In this document: piece by piece, positions 34,615-48,200 of the stretch
Layout of the letters: each line of letters begins with the position of its first letter
Position numbering within the stretch: position 1 is the first letter of the stretch
Origin: Deuterostichococcus epilithicus
Lineage: Eukaryota; Chlorophyta; Trebouxiophyceae; Prasiolales; Stichococcaceae
Length of the DNA stretch: 64,000 nt
Assembly: GCA_033439295.1 (NCBI GenBank)
Contig: JAVTLE010000014.1
Location: 1,178,001-1,242,000, forward strand
Direction: 5' to 3'
Translations under genes and position numbers: made by a program
Notes under the pieces: generated by a model
The model's input: the letters and a program-made list of their open reading frames with translations, nothing else
Database searches by the model: none
Told to the model about the DNA's origin: nothing

Positions 34615-37600
34615 TCACGAGAGATCGCGCCGCGTGAGCATCGAGAGCAGGTTGGGTTCCTGGTGGTTGAATTCGACGGCGCGCTCAAAGGCACACCGCC
34701 CGTCGTCGTCCGTGGGCAGCGCCGCCAGCAGCTCTGCCACGCCCTGCAGCAGTCAGGTGAGGCGACACACTGGCAGAAGATGGAAGCAACCAACAGCACG
34801 TGAAGCGGCGAGGGCGTCGCCAAGCTCGTCATGCTACGCACAGGATAGGATGTCCGCGCATTTCGAGAAAATATCGCAGCCCATCGTACAGATACCGGCC
34901 AGCGCATCCTTGGACCAGCAGGAGGGTCACACCTGCCGAGTGACGAGGCCATTGCCAGCGCCGGCGACCGTCACGTGGCGCAACCGCTTGGGGCAGTGCT
35001 CTGCCAACACCTGCGGCAGAAGCTTTCAAGCTAAGACAAAGCTGCACTGAGGTTGCAGACCTTGAGCTGCCGCCACGAGCCTGCCGCAAGTGAGGCCTGA
35101 TGAGATCGAGTACCCATCTTGTGATACCCAAGTAGCCGACAGGGATGAATAACAGAGGTAAAAGGATTTCAAGAGGCGCACCTCCAGCCCGGCATCGGTG
35201 AGGTTCTCGCACACGCTCGCGTTCAGCACACGCAGTCCGTCCAGCCCGGCGAGCGTGTGCAGCGTCGCCTCGCTGACGCCGCGGCACAGGCTCAGATCCA
35301 GTGCTGTCAGCCCGGCGAGCGCCGCCAGGTCGCCCAGCGCCTCACAGCGCAGGCCCTGTGTGGCAGCAGGATAGCCTGATTCTACAATTGAGGGCATGTC
35401 TGACTGCTCGACTGCTGGAGAATGAGGCAGAGACGCCTGCCTCGGCGCGCCTGTTGGCCGGCAGTCTACCCACCTGTGCGATTATCAGAGCAGCTGCTGC
35501 CAGGCGCGTGCACATGTACTGGTTCACTGGGCCACAGGGCACCCTGCTGCCACACAGCCTTCTCAGCCCACCTGGCAGCTGGACAAGGAGAGCGACGCCA
35601 GCTGCGGCAGCGCTGCGGCCAGGGGCAGCAGCGATGCGTCGGTGACGGCGCAGCCCGACAGGTCCAGGCGGGTCAGCGCGGCGCAGGCGCCCAACGCCGG
35701 CACCGAGGCATCGCACACGCGCGGGTTGAGCGACAGCTCCAGGTCTGCGATGCCCGAGAAAGCTGCCACGCCGCTGCCCCCGATCTGCAGATGCAGCGAC
35801 AGACGCGATCAGGCTTGGTGCGTGCGGAGTCGTGGGATTGTGTGTAGGGCCGGCTTGCCGGAGGCTTGTCAAGAGGAGCTCGCAGCCTGGCGCTCGTGTG
35901 CAGCCATTTCACCGCCGCGCAGCCACAGAGCAGCAATGTGCACCGGAGTCACACGGTGCGCATGACAACACGTGTGCATCAAGACAGATGCGCGATGCCG
36001 CTGCACACTGTTTGCGGCTGCTGCACGCTTCCCGGTGGGCTGTTCCCGTCATAAGTTGAACGTAACAAGTTGAAAAGTTCCACCTGGTCGCACTGGCGCA
36101 GCGCTAGGGTGCGCAGGCCGGTGAGGCCGCCGCCCAGCGCCGCAACACCCGCCTCGCTCAGCCCTGGTTGGTCGTGCAGCACCAGAACCTGGCGGCACGA
36201 ACGAGTGCGAGCTGGTGGTTGAGCGCACACAGCGAGCACCCTGCGGATGGGGTTCCAGGTGGCAGGTCCTGCAGCACTAGTGCTCCATCCTGCTCGCAAC
36301 CTGGGGCGCTGGTGCCGAACCAGGGCATCCCTACTCAGAATTCAGGGTCGTGCGGATGGTGGCACGGAGACACAATTGCACGACTCGCCGACAGCTCCTG
36401 GAACTGTTGGTGAGAGACTGGATCTGTCTGTCAGGGAGCGATTGTCACCTGCAGCCCGCTGAGCGCCGCCAGCTGCTGCAGCCCCGCGTCGGTCAGGCCC
36501 CGCGTCTCGTGCAGCTGCAGTGCGGTCAGGCGGGCGAGGCCTGACAGCCGCCCCAGCCCGGCATCCGTCACCGAGTACGCCCTGTCGACGGACAGGTCCT
36601 CCAGGGTGGACAGGGCGGCGACGGCGGCCAGGGTCGCGTCCGTGACGCCCTGCTCAAAGGACAGCCGCAGCCGCCGCAGCGCCGGCAGCGCGGGCAGCAG
36701 CGCGGTCCAGCCGGCGTCGGTGCGCCCCGCGGTCAGCGTGTGGTCCAGGCGGCACTGCAGGCGCGTCAGCCGCGCCAGGCGCGCCGCCGCCGCCAGGCCT
36801 GCAGCATCGCAGCGCCCATGTCGGTTTGCCTGGCATGGCGCAGGTGACGGCCGGAGGGCCGGCTGGCCACAAGTAGGAGGAGCACACAGCAGGCCGCACC
36901 ACTCATGGTCACATGCCAGGATGGTCACATACCAGGACCGTCCAAATACTCGTTCTGCTCGAGGAGTACCATGCACAACTGCCTAATCAGACGAGAGGCA
37001 GGAGTCTGGCGAGGTATGGTTTGCACACCTGCGTCGCCAATAAGCTCGCACTCGCTGAGCTTGAGCGCCCGCAGCCGGCCCAGCGTCGCGATGTTGACCA
37101 TGGCGCTGTCGGTCAGCTTTTTGCACTTGGTGACATTGAGTGTCTCCAGAGCAGTGAGCCGCACGACACTGGCAACGCCGGCATCGGTGATGCGGTAAAT
37201 GTACTTCAGGTTGAGTGCCACCAGTTGCGGTAGCGCTTCAGCCAGCGTCTCCAGCCCAGCGTCGGTGACCTGTTGTGCATGCGGTTCGGGGGCTGCGTGT
37301 CACGTTGAAGCCGCAACAGAGAGGGCCGTTCGAGGCTGCAGACAGAGTGGCGGCGGCATGCGTGCTTCAAGAAAGCACATCAGGCAGCCCGCGGCTCGCC
37401 AGTGGTGCCATGCTTTTGATATTGCATGCCGGCGCATAGGGTGCTGTGATGTCAGCTTGACAATTGCCCAGTGGCATTGACGATCCATGCCGGAACTACT
37501 ATTTGCACCTGGTAGCAGCGCGAGAGGGAGAGGTCTGACAAGCGTGTGAGCGGCGCGAGCTCTGCCAGACCCGCGTTGGCCACCGAGCGGCAGCGCTTCA

Positions 37601-38590
37601 GGCTGAGCTTCTGCAGCTGCGTCAGGGTGGCGATCAGCGGCAGGTGCTCGGCTGTGACATTGCGCGCCTGCGGAGCGGACGTCAGCGGGCTCACCCCCTT
37701 GCACATGCCACAGTGCGAAGATCAGGCACGCGACATCAGAAGAGACTCGGCTCAGCCGCTTCTGAGAAATGACGCACCTTGCACAGGTCGAGCGAGGTGA
37801 GTCGGGGGAACATGCCGCGCATCTTCTTCAGGCGCGACACCTGCGGCTTGGCCGCCGTTGCGGCCGCGCTGGCCTGCCGCAGCCATGCCCTGCGAGGGGA
37901 CACGCGGAATGACTGGTGCATTTCATGGTTCTGAGAAGACGAGAAGGTCATGACGCGAAAGCGCTCCGGTGTTTCGCCAGGCATCGAATCGTGCCAAGGC
38001 TCTCAGGACCGTTCAGGCAAGTGATCAGTTGGCATAGTGATGTCGCTAGAGCAGCATGAACCTGGAAACCAGCCGAGCATATTTGAGGTCAGTCGGCTGC
38101 AGCAGCTTGAAGATCTGGTCGGCCACTTCCAGTGGCAGGCTGCTGAAGCAGGCCTCCGACCGTGTCTCTGCTTGCGCATTGCCGGAGACAGCGCAAACCA
38201 CAGCCTTCTGCAGAGAGTTGGGGAGGCTTCAGGTTTGCTTTTTGTGTTTGCTTGTATGGGTAGTGTTCGTGGGATTGGCTCGGAGCCCAGGCCAGCCATG
38301 GTGCAAAATGGACGTGTTTTATGATATCAGATTGAGTCCACTTCCGAAAAGCGTTCACGCACCTCGGCCGTTTGCAAAGGTGGCTGCCGCGTCATCGTCT
38401 GATTTGCCATGGCGGCAGGGGGTTGGCGGTCGCAGGGATCCTCCATGTGCATCGACCCGACGAGCGACGTTGCGAGTGCGGGCTGCGGTGCCTGCTGGGA
38501 CGTTTGAGGCATCGGCATGGCCTGGCCAACCGGAGTGCAGATCCAGAACGGTGCCGCGGCTGAGAGCGCCGCGGTGACAAAAGAGTCCAT
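34615..38590 (-). CDS. F-box-like leucine-rich repeat protein (AMN1/FBXL type)
   Basis: Probable substrate receptor of an SCF-type E3 ligase, judged from an F-box-like segment followed by many LRRs. Eleven exons: 38363-38590, 38062-38207, 37778-37889, 37509-37667, 37029-37269, 36449-36798, 36084-36188, 35572-35784, 35182-35355, 34933-35010, 34615-34743, giving 644 aa with all phases consistent. Residues about 99-126 (SLPLEVADQIFKLLQPTDLK) match the F-box pattern. From about residue 150 the protein is a run of cysteine-containing LRRs with the recurrent unit L-T-D-A-G-L, such as RITDAGVASVVRL, GLTDAGLQQLAALSGL and ENLTDAGLEVLAEHCPKRL. The C terminus ALPTDDDGRCAFERAVEF is not repeat-like. The N-terminal 75 residues are Gln/Pro/Met-rich and disordered in appearance. 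The target is unknown. The start at 38590 is the first ATG in the only open frame feeding exon 2. Confidence 0.85.
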
Positions 38591-39194
38591 GCTGGCTGCA
38601 CTTCACGGAAGCTGGGTATGACGCGTTCTGTGGCTCTGGAGCATAGCAGCAGTGCTGGAAGGCCAGCTGTTTGACAACTTAGGAGCTGTGAGCCCAGTCA
38701 GAAAGGCAACGAGCATTGCGACGCCATTGCGCTGCAAGACGATGCGGATGCTGGCCCCAGGACCAGGGGATGAACGAGAGATAGTTTCTGATGCGATTCG
38801 CTGTGCGCGACATCAGATGTTCAGGACAGCGAAGCGAGCTCCACATGGCAGCTGACCCCCGTTCACGTTTCTGCTGTCGCACCCCTTCATGGCAACAGGA
38901 AGTTCATGCAACAGGAAGGTTCAGGCGTGATTGGCATTGCGCTGCATAGACATCTTGTCCAGAAGCGTCTTGCACGGATGAAGGAGGGACGACATCTGTA
39001 AGTAAAGCAACCTATCCTAGCTACAGGGTTGCCTCAAGCCAAGGGCGCCGCCGGTTTACATGTTCATGAAGCATGGTCTCCGTGCTTGTCTACAGATCTC
39101 TGTTAGGTATGAACAACCAGGCAACATCCGCTTGTTCAACTCCCCTCCTCCAGAAAGTACACAACACACGTGCGGCACATATCAGATGCAGCCG
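38591..39194. other. Intergenic between LRR gene 5' end and AP-1 gamma 3' end
   Basis: 604 bp that should contain the promoter of the F-box/LRR gene and the 3' UTR of the gamma-adaptin gene, which lies upstream on the same strand. Open frames exist but encode no motif. No repeat or RNA gene was seen. Confidence 0.45.
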
Positions 39195-42100
39195 TCAGAG
39201 CCCGGCAGGGAAATTCTTGACCTCGGCCTGCTGCACGGTGGGGCCGCCGCCGGGCGTGGCGTATGCAATGCGCAGCCGCATGATGAGCGGCTTCTGGCCG
39301 TGCATGGAGTTGGTGACGCTGATGCGCTGGCTGATACGGCCGCCAGGCGCGAGCGTGCTGCCGCTCGCTGGCTCCAGCTTCAGCTGCATGAACTTTGGCA
39401 CCGCCGCCTGCGCACGCATTCCGTCACACCTCAGATGCCTCCAGCAGAGGAGGCGTCCAGGGACGCATCAGCTGGAGATCCAGAGGAGATTCGAGGTGAA
39501 AGGACCACAAGAGGAGTGATGAGCAAGCACTGGAGGCTGACATGGCCATGCCACACTGTGTGTCGTGCCAAGGCAAACGGTTCATCGCGCCGCCTACCTG
39601 CAACGTGAAGTCCGACACAGCATCGCCGCCCGAGTTGGTGTAGGTGGCGGCAATCTCCGTAGCCGATGGCATGCCGTGCGGCTTTGCAAACTCAAACGCC
39701 ACCCGAAGCCCGTCCTTTTCCCATGCCGTGATGGGCGGAAACTCCGGCGCGGGCGGTGCCGGCGCCGTCGCCGCGGGCGCAGGCGCGCCGAACAGCTCGT
39801 CCAGGTCTGTGCTGACCTGCGGCCGATGGCCCGGGGCCGTGGCGGCGCTGCTGCCGCCGACCAGGTCGCTGGAGGCGGCTGAGGCGGCTGTCGGAGACGC
39901 GGCCGGCGGAGCGCCGCCGCCACCGCCGCCGCCGCCAAGGAGGTCCAAGAGGTCCAGCTCGGCGTTGCCCGACGACGGCTGTTGCTGTGCCTGCGGGTGC
40001 GCCGTGCAGGGCGTCATGGGGCGGTGCAAACTGTGCTGTGGCAAAAGAAAATCCCTGCATTTGCACCTGCTGAATTCCCATTTGAAATGCAGCCCCTGTA
40101 CCCCCCGGCATATACAGCTAACGAAACTCAGGGCGCACTTGTTCCCCAGCAGTGCACACGAGCACTTGAGAGCCAATGCCTCAGGCTGCTGGTCCGCAGC
40201 CTGTGCTGCGGCCCACCTGCGGCTGCTGTGCGGGCGCGGCACTGCCGCCGCCGCCGAGGAGGTCCCCGCCCAGCAGGTCGCTCAGCGCGTCAGCCGCCGA
40301 CGCTGCCTGCGGCGGCGCAGCGCCGCCGTTGGCCAGGCCGTCGCCGCCGCCGGCGTCCAGGAGATCCATCTCCAGCAGCGCGGAGATGGCGTCGGACTGC
40401 GCGGCGGCGCCGTTGCCGTTGGCCAGCGCGTCCTGCGCCGGCGTCGGCGCGGCGTCCGCCACGTTGGCGTCCGCGAGGTTCCTGCGGCGTGACAGCCCAG
40501 GATTCGTGGGCCGAAAGGCTCCTTTTTGGTCCCGACCAGCAGCTCCACGATGAAAGGTCAGCTGCAATTCACTGGAGACTGCCGTGAGCACAAGAATATC
40601 CGTGTCGGAGCATGGAGCTGTGCGCGCTGCGCAGCCCAAACGGAGATGTCCCTCCAAACCCTGCGCACCCAGAGTAGGTGGCCTCGTCCAGCGCGGGCAT
40701 GTGCTCGAACAGCTGCGGCCGGATGTCGTTGTGCTGGAAGGCCGCGGCGTACTCGCACGCCCGTGTCTGCACCTCCAGCGCCGGGCTCTTCACATGCTGC
40801 CCCACCACCTCCTGCGGTCGCGCACAGGGAGAACCAAAGTCGCCATTTGAGCGCGAGACGACCGCAAACGCAGCCTGTTAGGCGGCAAATGCTGCGGTCG
40901 CGACGCAGGCTCGAGCTCTCCATCTGTTCGCACACGACAGTCTTGTCGCACACACCGCACACTGGAGCTTGAAACATGAGGCCAGCGCAGCCAGAAACCG
41001 TTTGCGCCTTCTTCTCGATGACCTCGCATCTGTACGCTCGAGACCCTCGTGTCCGTACTGTAGGGTGATCCGGCCGCACCTGGGCAGAGGGCACGATGCC
41101 CGGCAGGCGCGCCGACAGCTTCATGAGCGACGTCAGCGCGTACTCGCGTGCCGCCAGCGGCTGGTCGGGCGCCGCGATCACGCGCCGCAGCAGCGCCACG
41201 ATGTCGTCCGGCGACGCCGACACTGCCGCCTCGCCAGCCAGGATGTAGCCGGCTGCGCCCGGCAGCAGCAGCTCCCCGAACTCGCCTGCACACAGGCGTT
41301 GACGGTGTTGGGGCTGACAATGACACGCGGCAGGGTCCTGGCGCAGACCGGCGGGACAACGGCAACCTGAATCCGATGCCACATCGCCTTGGCAACAAGC
41401 TTGGAGCCTCCCCCCCNCAAACAAGNGCAACGCGCACCAATGAGCCAGGTGGCGGCCATGACGAGCGCAAACTCGGCGCGGTCCAGGTGGGTCTGCAGCG
41501 CGGCGTAAAACGCGCGGACGGCGTAGCCGTGCAGATCGGGCGCATTGCTGATGAGCACTATGAGCGCACGAACCACCTCTTCCTTCACCGCCGCGCCCGC
41601 CTGCGTCATCACCTGCGTCGCAGGAAACATGATCCCAAATGAATGGTAACGCTTTGAGACGATTCAGGTTGCACATGGTGCTTCAGTGTGTCGGGCGCCA
41701 CGGCACAGCCGGCTGCACTGCCACGTGGCAATACGCCTGTTTCCTGTCGCGCCTCTGTGCACACAGTGGGTGCAGAGCAAGTGGAAGGACGAGCATGCGA
41801 CCGAGAAACCCTGGACCGGACATCTGGCGTCGACACCGACTCAAGGATGCAAGGGTTACCTGGAGGAGGCTGTCGATCTGCCACCGTTTCTCCGGCGCAA
41901 AGCGCTGCACCAGCTGGCAGATCTTGTCCGTCAGGTCCGGCTTGAACTCCGCGTCGCACACCTGCGCATGACCACATGGGTTTCTGGCTGTGCTTGTGCA
42001 AAAACAATAAAAATCTGGAGCTCAGCCTCACGGCCAGCTGGACAGCGCTGCGCTGCAGGGCCGCCTGACTGCAGCACGGCGGTCACGCCAGCACCATGCC

Positions 42101-44829
42101 GCGCCGCCGCTGCACTGCTGGTGGCTGACCGCTCCGTCACACCACGCTCCATGCTGCCGCTGCGGCGCGCTCCCAGTCCTTTTCGAATACATGGCAAGAT
42201 GCAGACGCTGGTGCGCCCCTGAAACGGGTGCGCCCTTGAATTCGTCATTGGAAACACCAATGGGGTAACACCATTGGAAATCCCACCTTCAGGTAGTCCA
42301 GCAGCTCCGTTGTGAGCGCCTGGATGTTGGACTCGTTGACGAGGGCGTAGACGAGCTCCAGGGCGCGACGCCGGATGGACACGTCAGCGTCCTTGACGCA
42401 CAGCACCACCGTCGCGCGGTGCCGCTGCACCGCCTGCGTGTCCACGCCCACCACACGCGCCAGCGTGTTCAGCGCCACGTACCGGATGTTGTTGTCCTGC
42501 AGGCCACCCCGCAGCACGATTCAAAACAGCGCCAACATGTGGGAGCACTGGGGGCGCTCAAGGTGCGTGCTTGTTCGCATTGCTGTAGGTCCGTGACGCT
42601 GCAAAACTATAAGAATTTGCACACCCAAACAACACAGACACCAATTGGGTTATGACACTTTGGAGTCCGAACTGATTTGAAACCATGGAATTGAGAACCC
42701 TAAGGAAACTCTCAGCCTGAAACTCGCGAGCGGTCGAACGCAACTTGATACATGTTGCTGGCGAGGAAGCAACTCAGGCCCACCAGGCTTTGGAGAAATC
42801 TGGAAATCAGCGCCAGCAGACTGCACCTTGTTGGCGAGGAAGCGGCCCAGGATATTGATGGCCAGCACGCGCAGGCCGCCGATGGCCTCCACGCCCATGA
42901 TCGTCTGCACTGCCTCGTATAGGATGGCGTTGCCCGCATTGCGGTTACCCTCCGTGCTTGTTGCCACCTGTGGATTACAGGTGTACGAGCGCAGTGGCAT
43001 GCGGCTCTGCTGGTTGAGCCTCAGCTGTCGGTGGAAAGCAGGCTTTGGGTTTAAGAGCACACACTGAGACGATTTACTTGACTCAGCTGAGACAGCGGCA
43101 CCTGCGCCAGGATGTCGCTCATCTGGTCGCTGGCCTCCGCATTGCCAGCGCCCAGCACCTTCAGTAGCCGCAGCACCTGCACGATCACGCAGGGTGGTCC
43201 ATTAATGCCTAGCGCATGTCAGTGCCAGTGTTCAGGTCTTCTCGGTCGTCTCATTGGTCATGGCTGAAATGTGGCAGGACCGCATCCCGGCATGGTCCAA
43301 CAGTCCCAACAGCTACTTTCAAAAGCTGCACTTCCCACCTTGGCCTGCAGGAATGGGTCGGTGATGCCGCCGACGTCATGCTCGCCGCTGAGCGTGGATC
43401 CGGACATCAGCAGGCTGCGCAGGATCTTGCACAGCTGCGGCACGTGCTTCCGGTACACCTCGACCGACTCCGGGTTCACTGCACACACCTGCCAGGGCGC
43501 ACAACACGGACCCACCGTCAAGGCTGAGATGCCACGCTTGCCGTCCGCTTCACGGACACATCGCTCTCCCCATAATCCCAGAGCATGATCCCGGAGACAT
43601 AGGGGCATCGGACGCCTTTGCTCAATAGCATTCCACGTGGTTTCCAGGCAGTAGCAGCCGCACAATGCGCACCTCCAGCATGAGTGTGACGCCGGTGAGC
43701 AGCACGCCATGGTGGCGATCCGTCAGCAGTTGCGCCGCCAGCGGCTCAAAGCCTTCTATAGTGTCCGGCACCTTGCGCATGATCCTGCAGGTATACCAAC
43801 ACTGGATCCTAATACGCTGTGTCCTGGAATCGCCGATCACTCGTATGCTTCGCTGGGTTTTAGAGCCTCGAGAAACAGGGTGAAGTGCGGAGAACGACCG
43901 AGCAGAAGGGTCCTCGGATGCAGCGGCCACGGCTGAACTTGGAAGTGTTGTGCCCGCGGACACAACCTCTCTCGATGCAGACCCACCTGGTGGCGCAGAG
44001 CGCAGCCTTCTTGCGCACGTAGGCGTTGGAGGACTGCGACAACAGTCGCTCCACCTCCGGCGACAGGTCCCTTGCCATCTCCGCGGAGCAGATGTTGCCC
44101 AGCGCAGTAAGCGCCAGGCCCGTGATGTGCTGGTTGCGGCTCTCCAGATCCTGCTTCAGCGAGTTGGTCACCAGCATGAGCACCTCCTGGCGCTCGTCCA
44201 GCAGGATCATGAGGCCCAGATACCCAATCCGCTGCGCGCAGTCGCACATCGCGGGGAGGTTAGCCAACTGGTGGGGAGCTGCAACAGCAGTGGGAGGTCG
44301 GCTCGTGCCAGGCGGAGGACTGCAGCACAGGATCTCATTCAGAGGCTGGAGGGACGCAGCCGACGACGTAAGCGAAGCGCGACCCGACCTTCTCAGGGAA
44401 GCCGCTGGCCGCAATCAGCTTGAGCGTCTCCATCTGTCCGAAGTGGGTGGGATATCCCAGCATGTGGATGAACATGAGCTTGGCGACATTGCGATGCCGG
44501 TAGGACGTGTCCTGGTTCTTGAAGGCATTTCGCAGTGCTGCAGATTCCTTCGAGATCACTGTTCGCTCCTCTGCAGCTGTTTTGCACTGCCGGACCGCCC
44601 GGATCAGCTCCCTGCATTTGTGACAGCGTCGGTCAGCTACATCAATCACGCGGAGCAAAACAGTAACGGTCCGGACTAGGTGAGCAAGAGTCCATCCGCG
44701 TTTGCAGGTGTGCCGAATACCAAATTCGCTCCTGCAGACGTATCGGACAGTGATCTGGCTGCTAAAACAGCTCCAGTATCTTACAAGTGACATTTGCAGC
44801 GAGACGACGTGCCTGAGGCGGACCGACAT
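39195..44829 (-). CDS. AP1G1: AP-1 complex subunit gamma (gamma-adaptin)
   Basis: Large subunit of the AP-1 clathrin adaptor at the trans-Golgi network and endosomes. Fifteen exons: 44813-44829, 44389-44611, 43987-44231, 43673-43784, 43488... see list: 43339-43488, 43102-43176, 42827-42967, 42287-42496, 41860-41961, 41438-41612, 41080-41285, 40669-40811, 40217-40481, 39598-39990, 39195-39407. The result is 889 aa with every phase consistent. The trunk starts [20 protein letters not shown] and holds [83 protein letters not shown] and [19 protein letters not shown]. The hinge (residues about 600-740) is Gly/Ala/Pro-rich with LLDLL and SDLLGGDLL clathrin-box-like motifs. The gamma-ear ends [10 protein letters not shown]. 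The 17-nt first exon is joined through a GC donor (CTCAG then GCACGT). Two ambiguous bases, at 41417 and 41426, lie in an intron. Confidence 0.96.
41411..41426. other. Ambiguous bases in a poly-C tract
   Basis: N at 41417 and 41426 next to a C run, inside the gamma-adaptin intron 41286-41437. They mark a sequencing or assembly uncertainty, not a gene feature. Confidence 0.95.
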
Positions 44830-45260
44830 CGTTGAGCCTGTGGCAAGACCGGTTTTGTCACGCGCTTGCCTCCCCCATCGAGTGGGACCTCTAAGCGTGT
44901 GACCGTCAACGCCGCCGTACAATTGCACTTCAGCCGGCTGTCGTCTTGTGGGTTGTGGGGCAGCGTCAAAGCGCGACTTGTGCCTTCACCGGCGGGGCAT
45001 CCGCGGCCAAAACCCTTATTGGTTGCTGCCTGTGCTTACGTGCTGCAGGTGGCAGCGCTCGTTACAATCTCACACGCTTGGTTGCAATCCAATACGAATA
45101 GCAGTGCTCATTGGTCCAGGAGGGTCTATCAGATCCCGCAGACTGGTGAATTCGGGCCCCAAAGTGCGCGAAGCGCCGCTCTACTCCTCGCGGACCTGCT
45201 CAGCATTAACAATAGTTTCAGTGGACGCCTTCACTGCTTCAGAATAACATACTCAGAAGC
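44830..45260. other. Intergenic between AP-1 gamma 5' end and aldo/keto reductase 3' end
   Basis: 431 bp. It should hold the gamma-adaptin promoter and the 3' UTR of the reductase. I see no coding motif, repeat or RNA gene. Confidence 0.45.
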
Positions 45261-48200
45261 TCAAAGCAGATACACGGCATTCAACCTCTGCGCTGAAAGC
45301 TGTCGGCGGTTGGAGCCCTGATGCGCTGGAGTGAAGGGCCTCAGCCGAAATGCAGCGTCACATGGGTGAAATCCCGAGCATAAGGAGCATGCGTGATGAA
45401 CTGCAGAAGACCGCACCGAGGGGTCCTTGCGCTTCCTGTGAACGCGCTCGATGTCGGCAATGGCCTCCGCAGACAGCTCCTTGTCAAATGCGCCTATGTT
45501 CTCCTGCAACACGACACTGAGTGTTGACTTTCCTGCAGGCTGCAGCTTGCATAACGCCTGCTGCAAGGGGTGGACATCTGGCTCACAAGGGTGTCACATG
45601 AAAAAATTCAAACGGCACCACACACCTTGAGTTGGTCCATTGTGGTTGCGCCGATGATGGTGGACGTCACGAACCAGCGGGAGTGGCACCAGGCCAGCGC
45701 CAGCTCCGTGGGCGTCAGTCCGTACTTCTCCGCGATCTTGACGTACTCGGTGACCGCTTGCCTCGCGAGCGACTGCGCCATGCCAGGGAGGCGCGCAGAC
45801 TCAGGAAGTAGGCAGCCGCATGACAGCATGTCTGTAATGTGTTTGCAAGACACTCGAATGGTCAGCCTGGCCAAGCAAGGCACGGTCACGAGGCAACTCA
45901 ACCAAAGGTCACCTTGTTGAACCGCTCCATGTAGCCTGCAGGCAGCACAGAGCCTAGTCAGCAAAGCCGCGGATGGGATGCTGGTTCAGCTGGCGGCATG
46001 GAGCGGGGTTGCAGGAAGAACTATTGGGCAACTGACAACCACTTGCTTGCGGTTGTACACATGCAATTGAACCTGCACATATCCCGAGCACAACAATCAA
46101 ACAGAATGTACCTGGGAACAGGTTGAAGCGGGAGGTCGTGTTGCCGCCGTCCTGGTACTTGCCTGTCAGCGAGCCGCCGGCCAGCGGCGAGTATGCCAGC
46201 AGCCCCACGTTGGCATTGCCGGGGGAGCACACCTGCCGCACAGTGCAGCTTTCGTTCGGGGATGGGGACAGTAGGGACGAGCAAGTACATCATGACAGGG
46301 TGGGGAGGTCGCTCAGGAACAGCAGGCACCGCAGTGCCACGCAACCTGGTGCACGCACCTCTGCCAGATCGGTCTCGAAGGCGCCGCGGTAGACGAGTGA
46401 GTAGGAGTTCTGGATGCTGATGATCTTTGGCAGGCCGTGCGCCTTGGCTGCCGCAGAAAATTGGCACACCCCCCAGGACGTCTCGTTTGACACGCCCACG
46501 TGCCGCACCTGCACCGCGCAACTTGCACACTTCGCAGGTGTCTCTGCTGGGCAGAGAAGCCAGCACACAAATACTTTTCATACAGTCTTGGCCCCGGTCG
46601 AACAGGTGCATCTGCCATGCAGTGCAGGCCAGATGCCACTGCCCCACCTGGCGCATGTGAGCGAAGGATTGCTGATCACATCAACACGGGGTGCCGAGCC
46701 GAAACAGCCGAAACAGCCGAGCCTGATTGCTGAGCTGGACCTGAAACCGCAAAGCGCATACCTTGCCAGCCTTGATCACGTTCTCCAGGCCGCGCAGCTG
46801 CTCCTCGAACGGCACGTCGTCCGGCCGCACCTGGTGGATGTCGTAGCCCGGCTCACCAAACAGCTGCACATAGCGGTCTGGCCAGTGGATCTGCACGGCG
46901 GCACACGGGCGACCGTGTCAGCAACACTTGTCCAAACGATGGTGGCAACGGTCCTCCGCTTGACAAAGGCGCAGGCAGCCACGGCACCTCTCCTGCACGC
47001 ACTGGAGCAGCCACTCTAGGGTGTCGGTCTGAGCTGACCGAGCTCAATGCTGACTTCAGCGTGCGTGCGTCAGAGCCTGGTGGCGGTGCACGCAGCTCAC
47101 ACACAGCTCGCGAGAGTACAAAGCGGCACCTGCAGCAGGTCGATGTGGTCGGTGCCGAGCCGTGCGAGGCTCTTGTTGACAGACTCCTCTATCTGCGCCG
47201 GCGTCACGCGCGTGAGGCTGTCGTTCTCCCGCATGTGCGCGCTCCGCTCGCTGTAGCCCGACACCTGGACGGCAGTCCAGCCACGAGCGTCGGCCGGCGG
47301 CCGCCTCAAGCCAAGCCTGGGCGGGCGGCAGCGGAGCCCTCCAGCAGTGGGTTGGGTGAGCAGGGTGAGCAGCCAATGCACGTGCGCGGCTGGCTGAGCG
47401 CGGCAGCCAGTCTAGGTGCTGGCAAAATTAGGAAGATTCCGCAGGGCGCGGGCGCCCCGCCCACCTTCGAGGCCAGTATCACGTCCTCCCGCTTGCGGCC
47501 CGCCAGCCAGGAGCCGATGTACCTGTCTGTGCGCCCCTGCTGCTCCTTGTTTGGCGGCACTGGGTACCTGCAGTAGTACTTCCGGCGGTCGCGTTCAGCG
47601 GAAATCACGGCACGAAACCACACAGCAGCATGTCTTCACTGTCCGTTCCGCTGAGGTGTTATCGAAGTAATCATCCTTAAATTCTTCTCAAACATACTAA
47701 ACGGCCGAGTAGATTTAATACGGTGACTCACATCTCGGCGGTGTCCAGGAAGTTCAGGCCAGCGGTGTCAACTGCGTAGTTCAGCTGCTCGTGCGCCTCC
47801 TCCTCGGTGTTCTGCACATGTGCGTCAAGATGTCGCGAAGCATGCCTTCGGGCGATGGAGTGACACAGATCATCTTATAGAGCGCCTGAGTACAGCCCCG
47901 CCCTCTCCCTGCGCATCGCATGCTGTGCAGGCATCGATTGTCGTCAACACGCACCTGGTTGCCCCATGTCATAGTCCCGAGGCAGCACTCTACGTTACAG
48001 AACAGCGTATGATTCGCAGTGCGCGGATCTAAATCAGTATGGAAGAGACACACGTGCGGCAGCCGGGGCACACATGAGGCAGCGGACTCACTGCTGACTT
48101 CCAGGTCGCTGTCTCCCAGCTTCACTCGGTCTGCAGCCTTGCCGGCTCGTGTGGCGACATTTTGCCTGCTCCTTTTGCCGCTGAATGCAGGCCGGCTGGA

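Noticed and set aside
40558-41676. Minus-strand open frame of 372 codons across AP-1 gamma
   Set aside because: It is a frame shadow over gamma-adaptin exons and crosses the ambiguous bases. The adaptin exons in the other frame carry the family motifs.
42240-42285. Small inverted repeat around ATTGG...CCAAT in an AP-1 gamma intron
   Set aside because: Arms of only 5-7 bp, expected by chance in this length of sequence.
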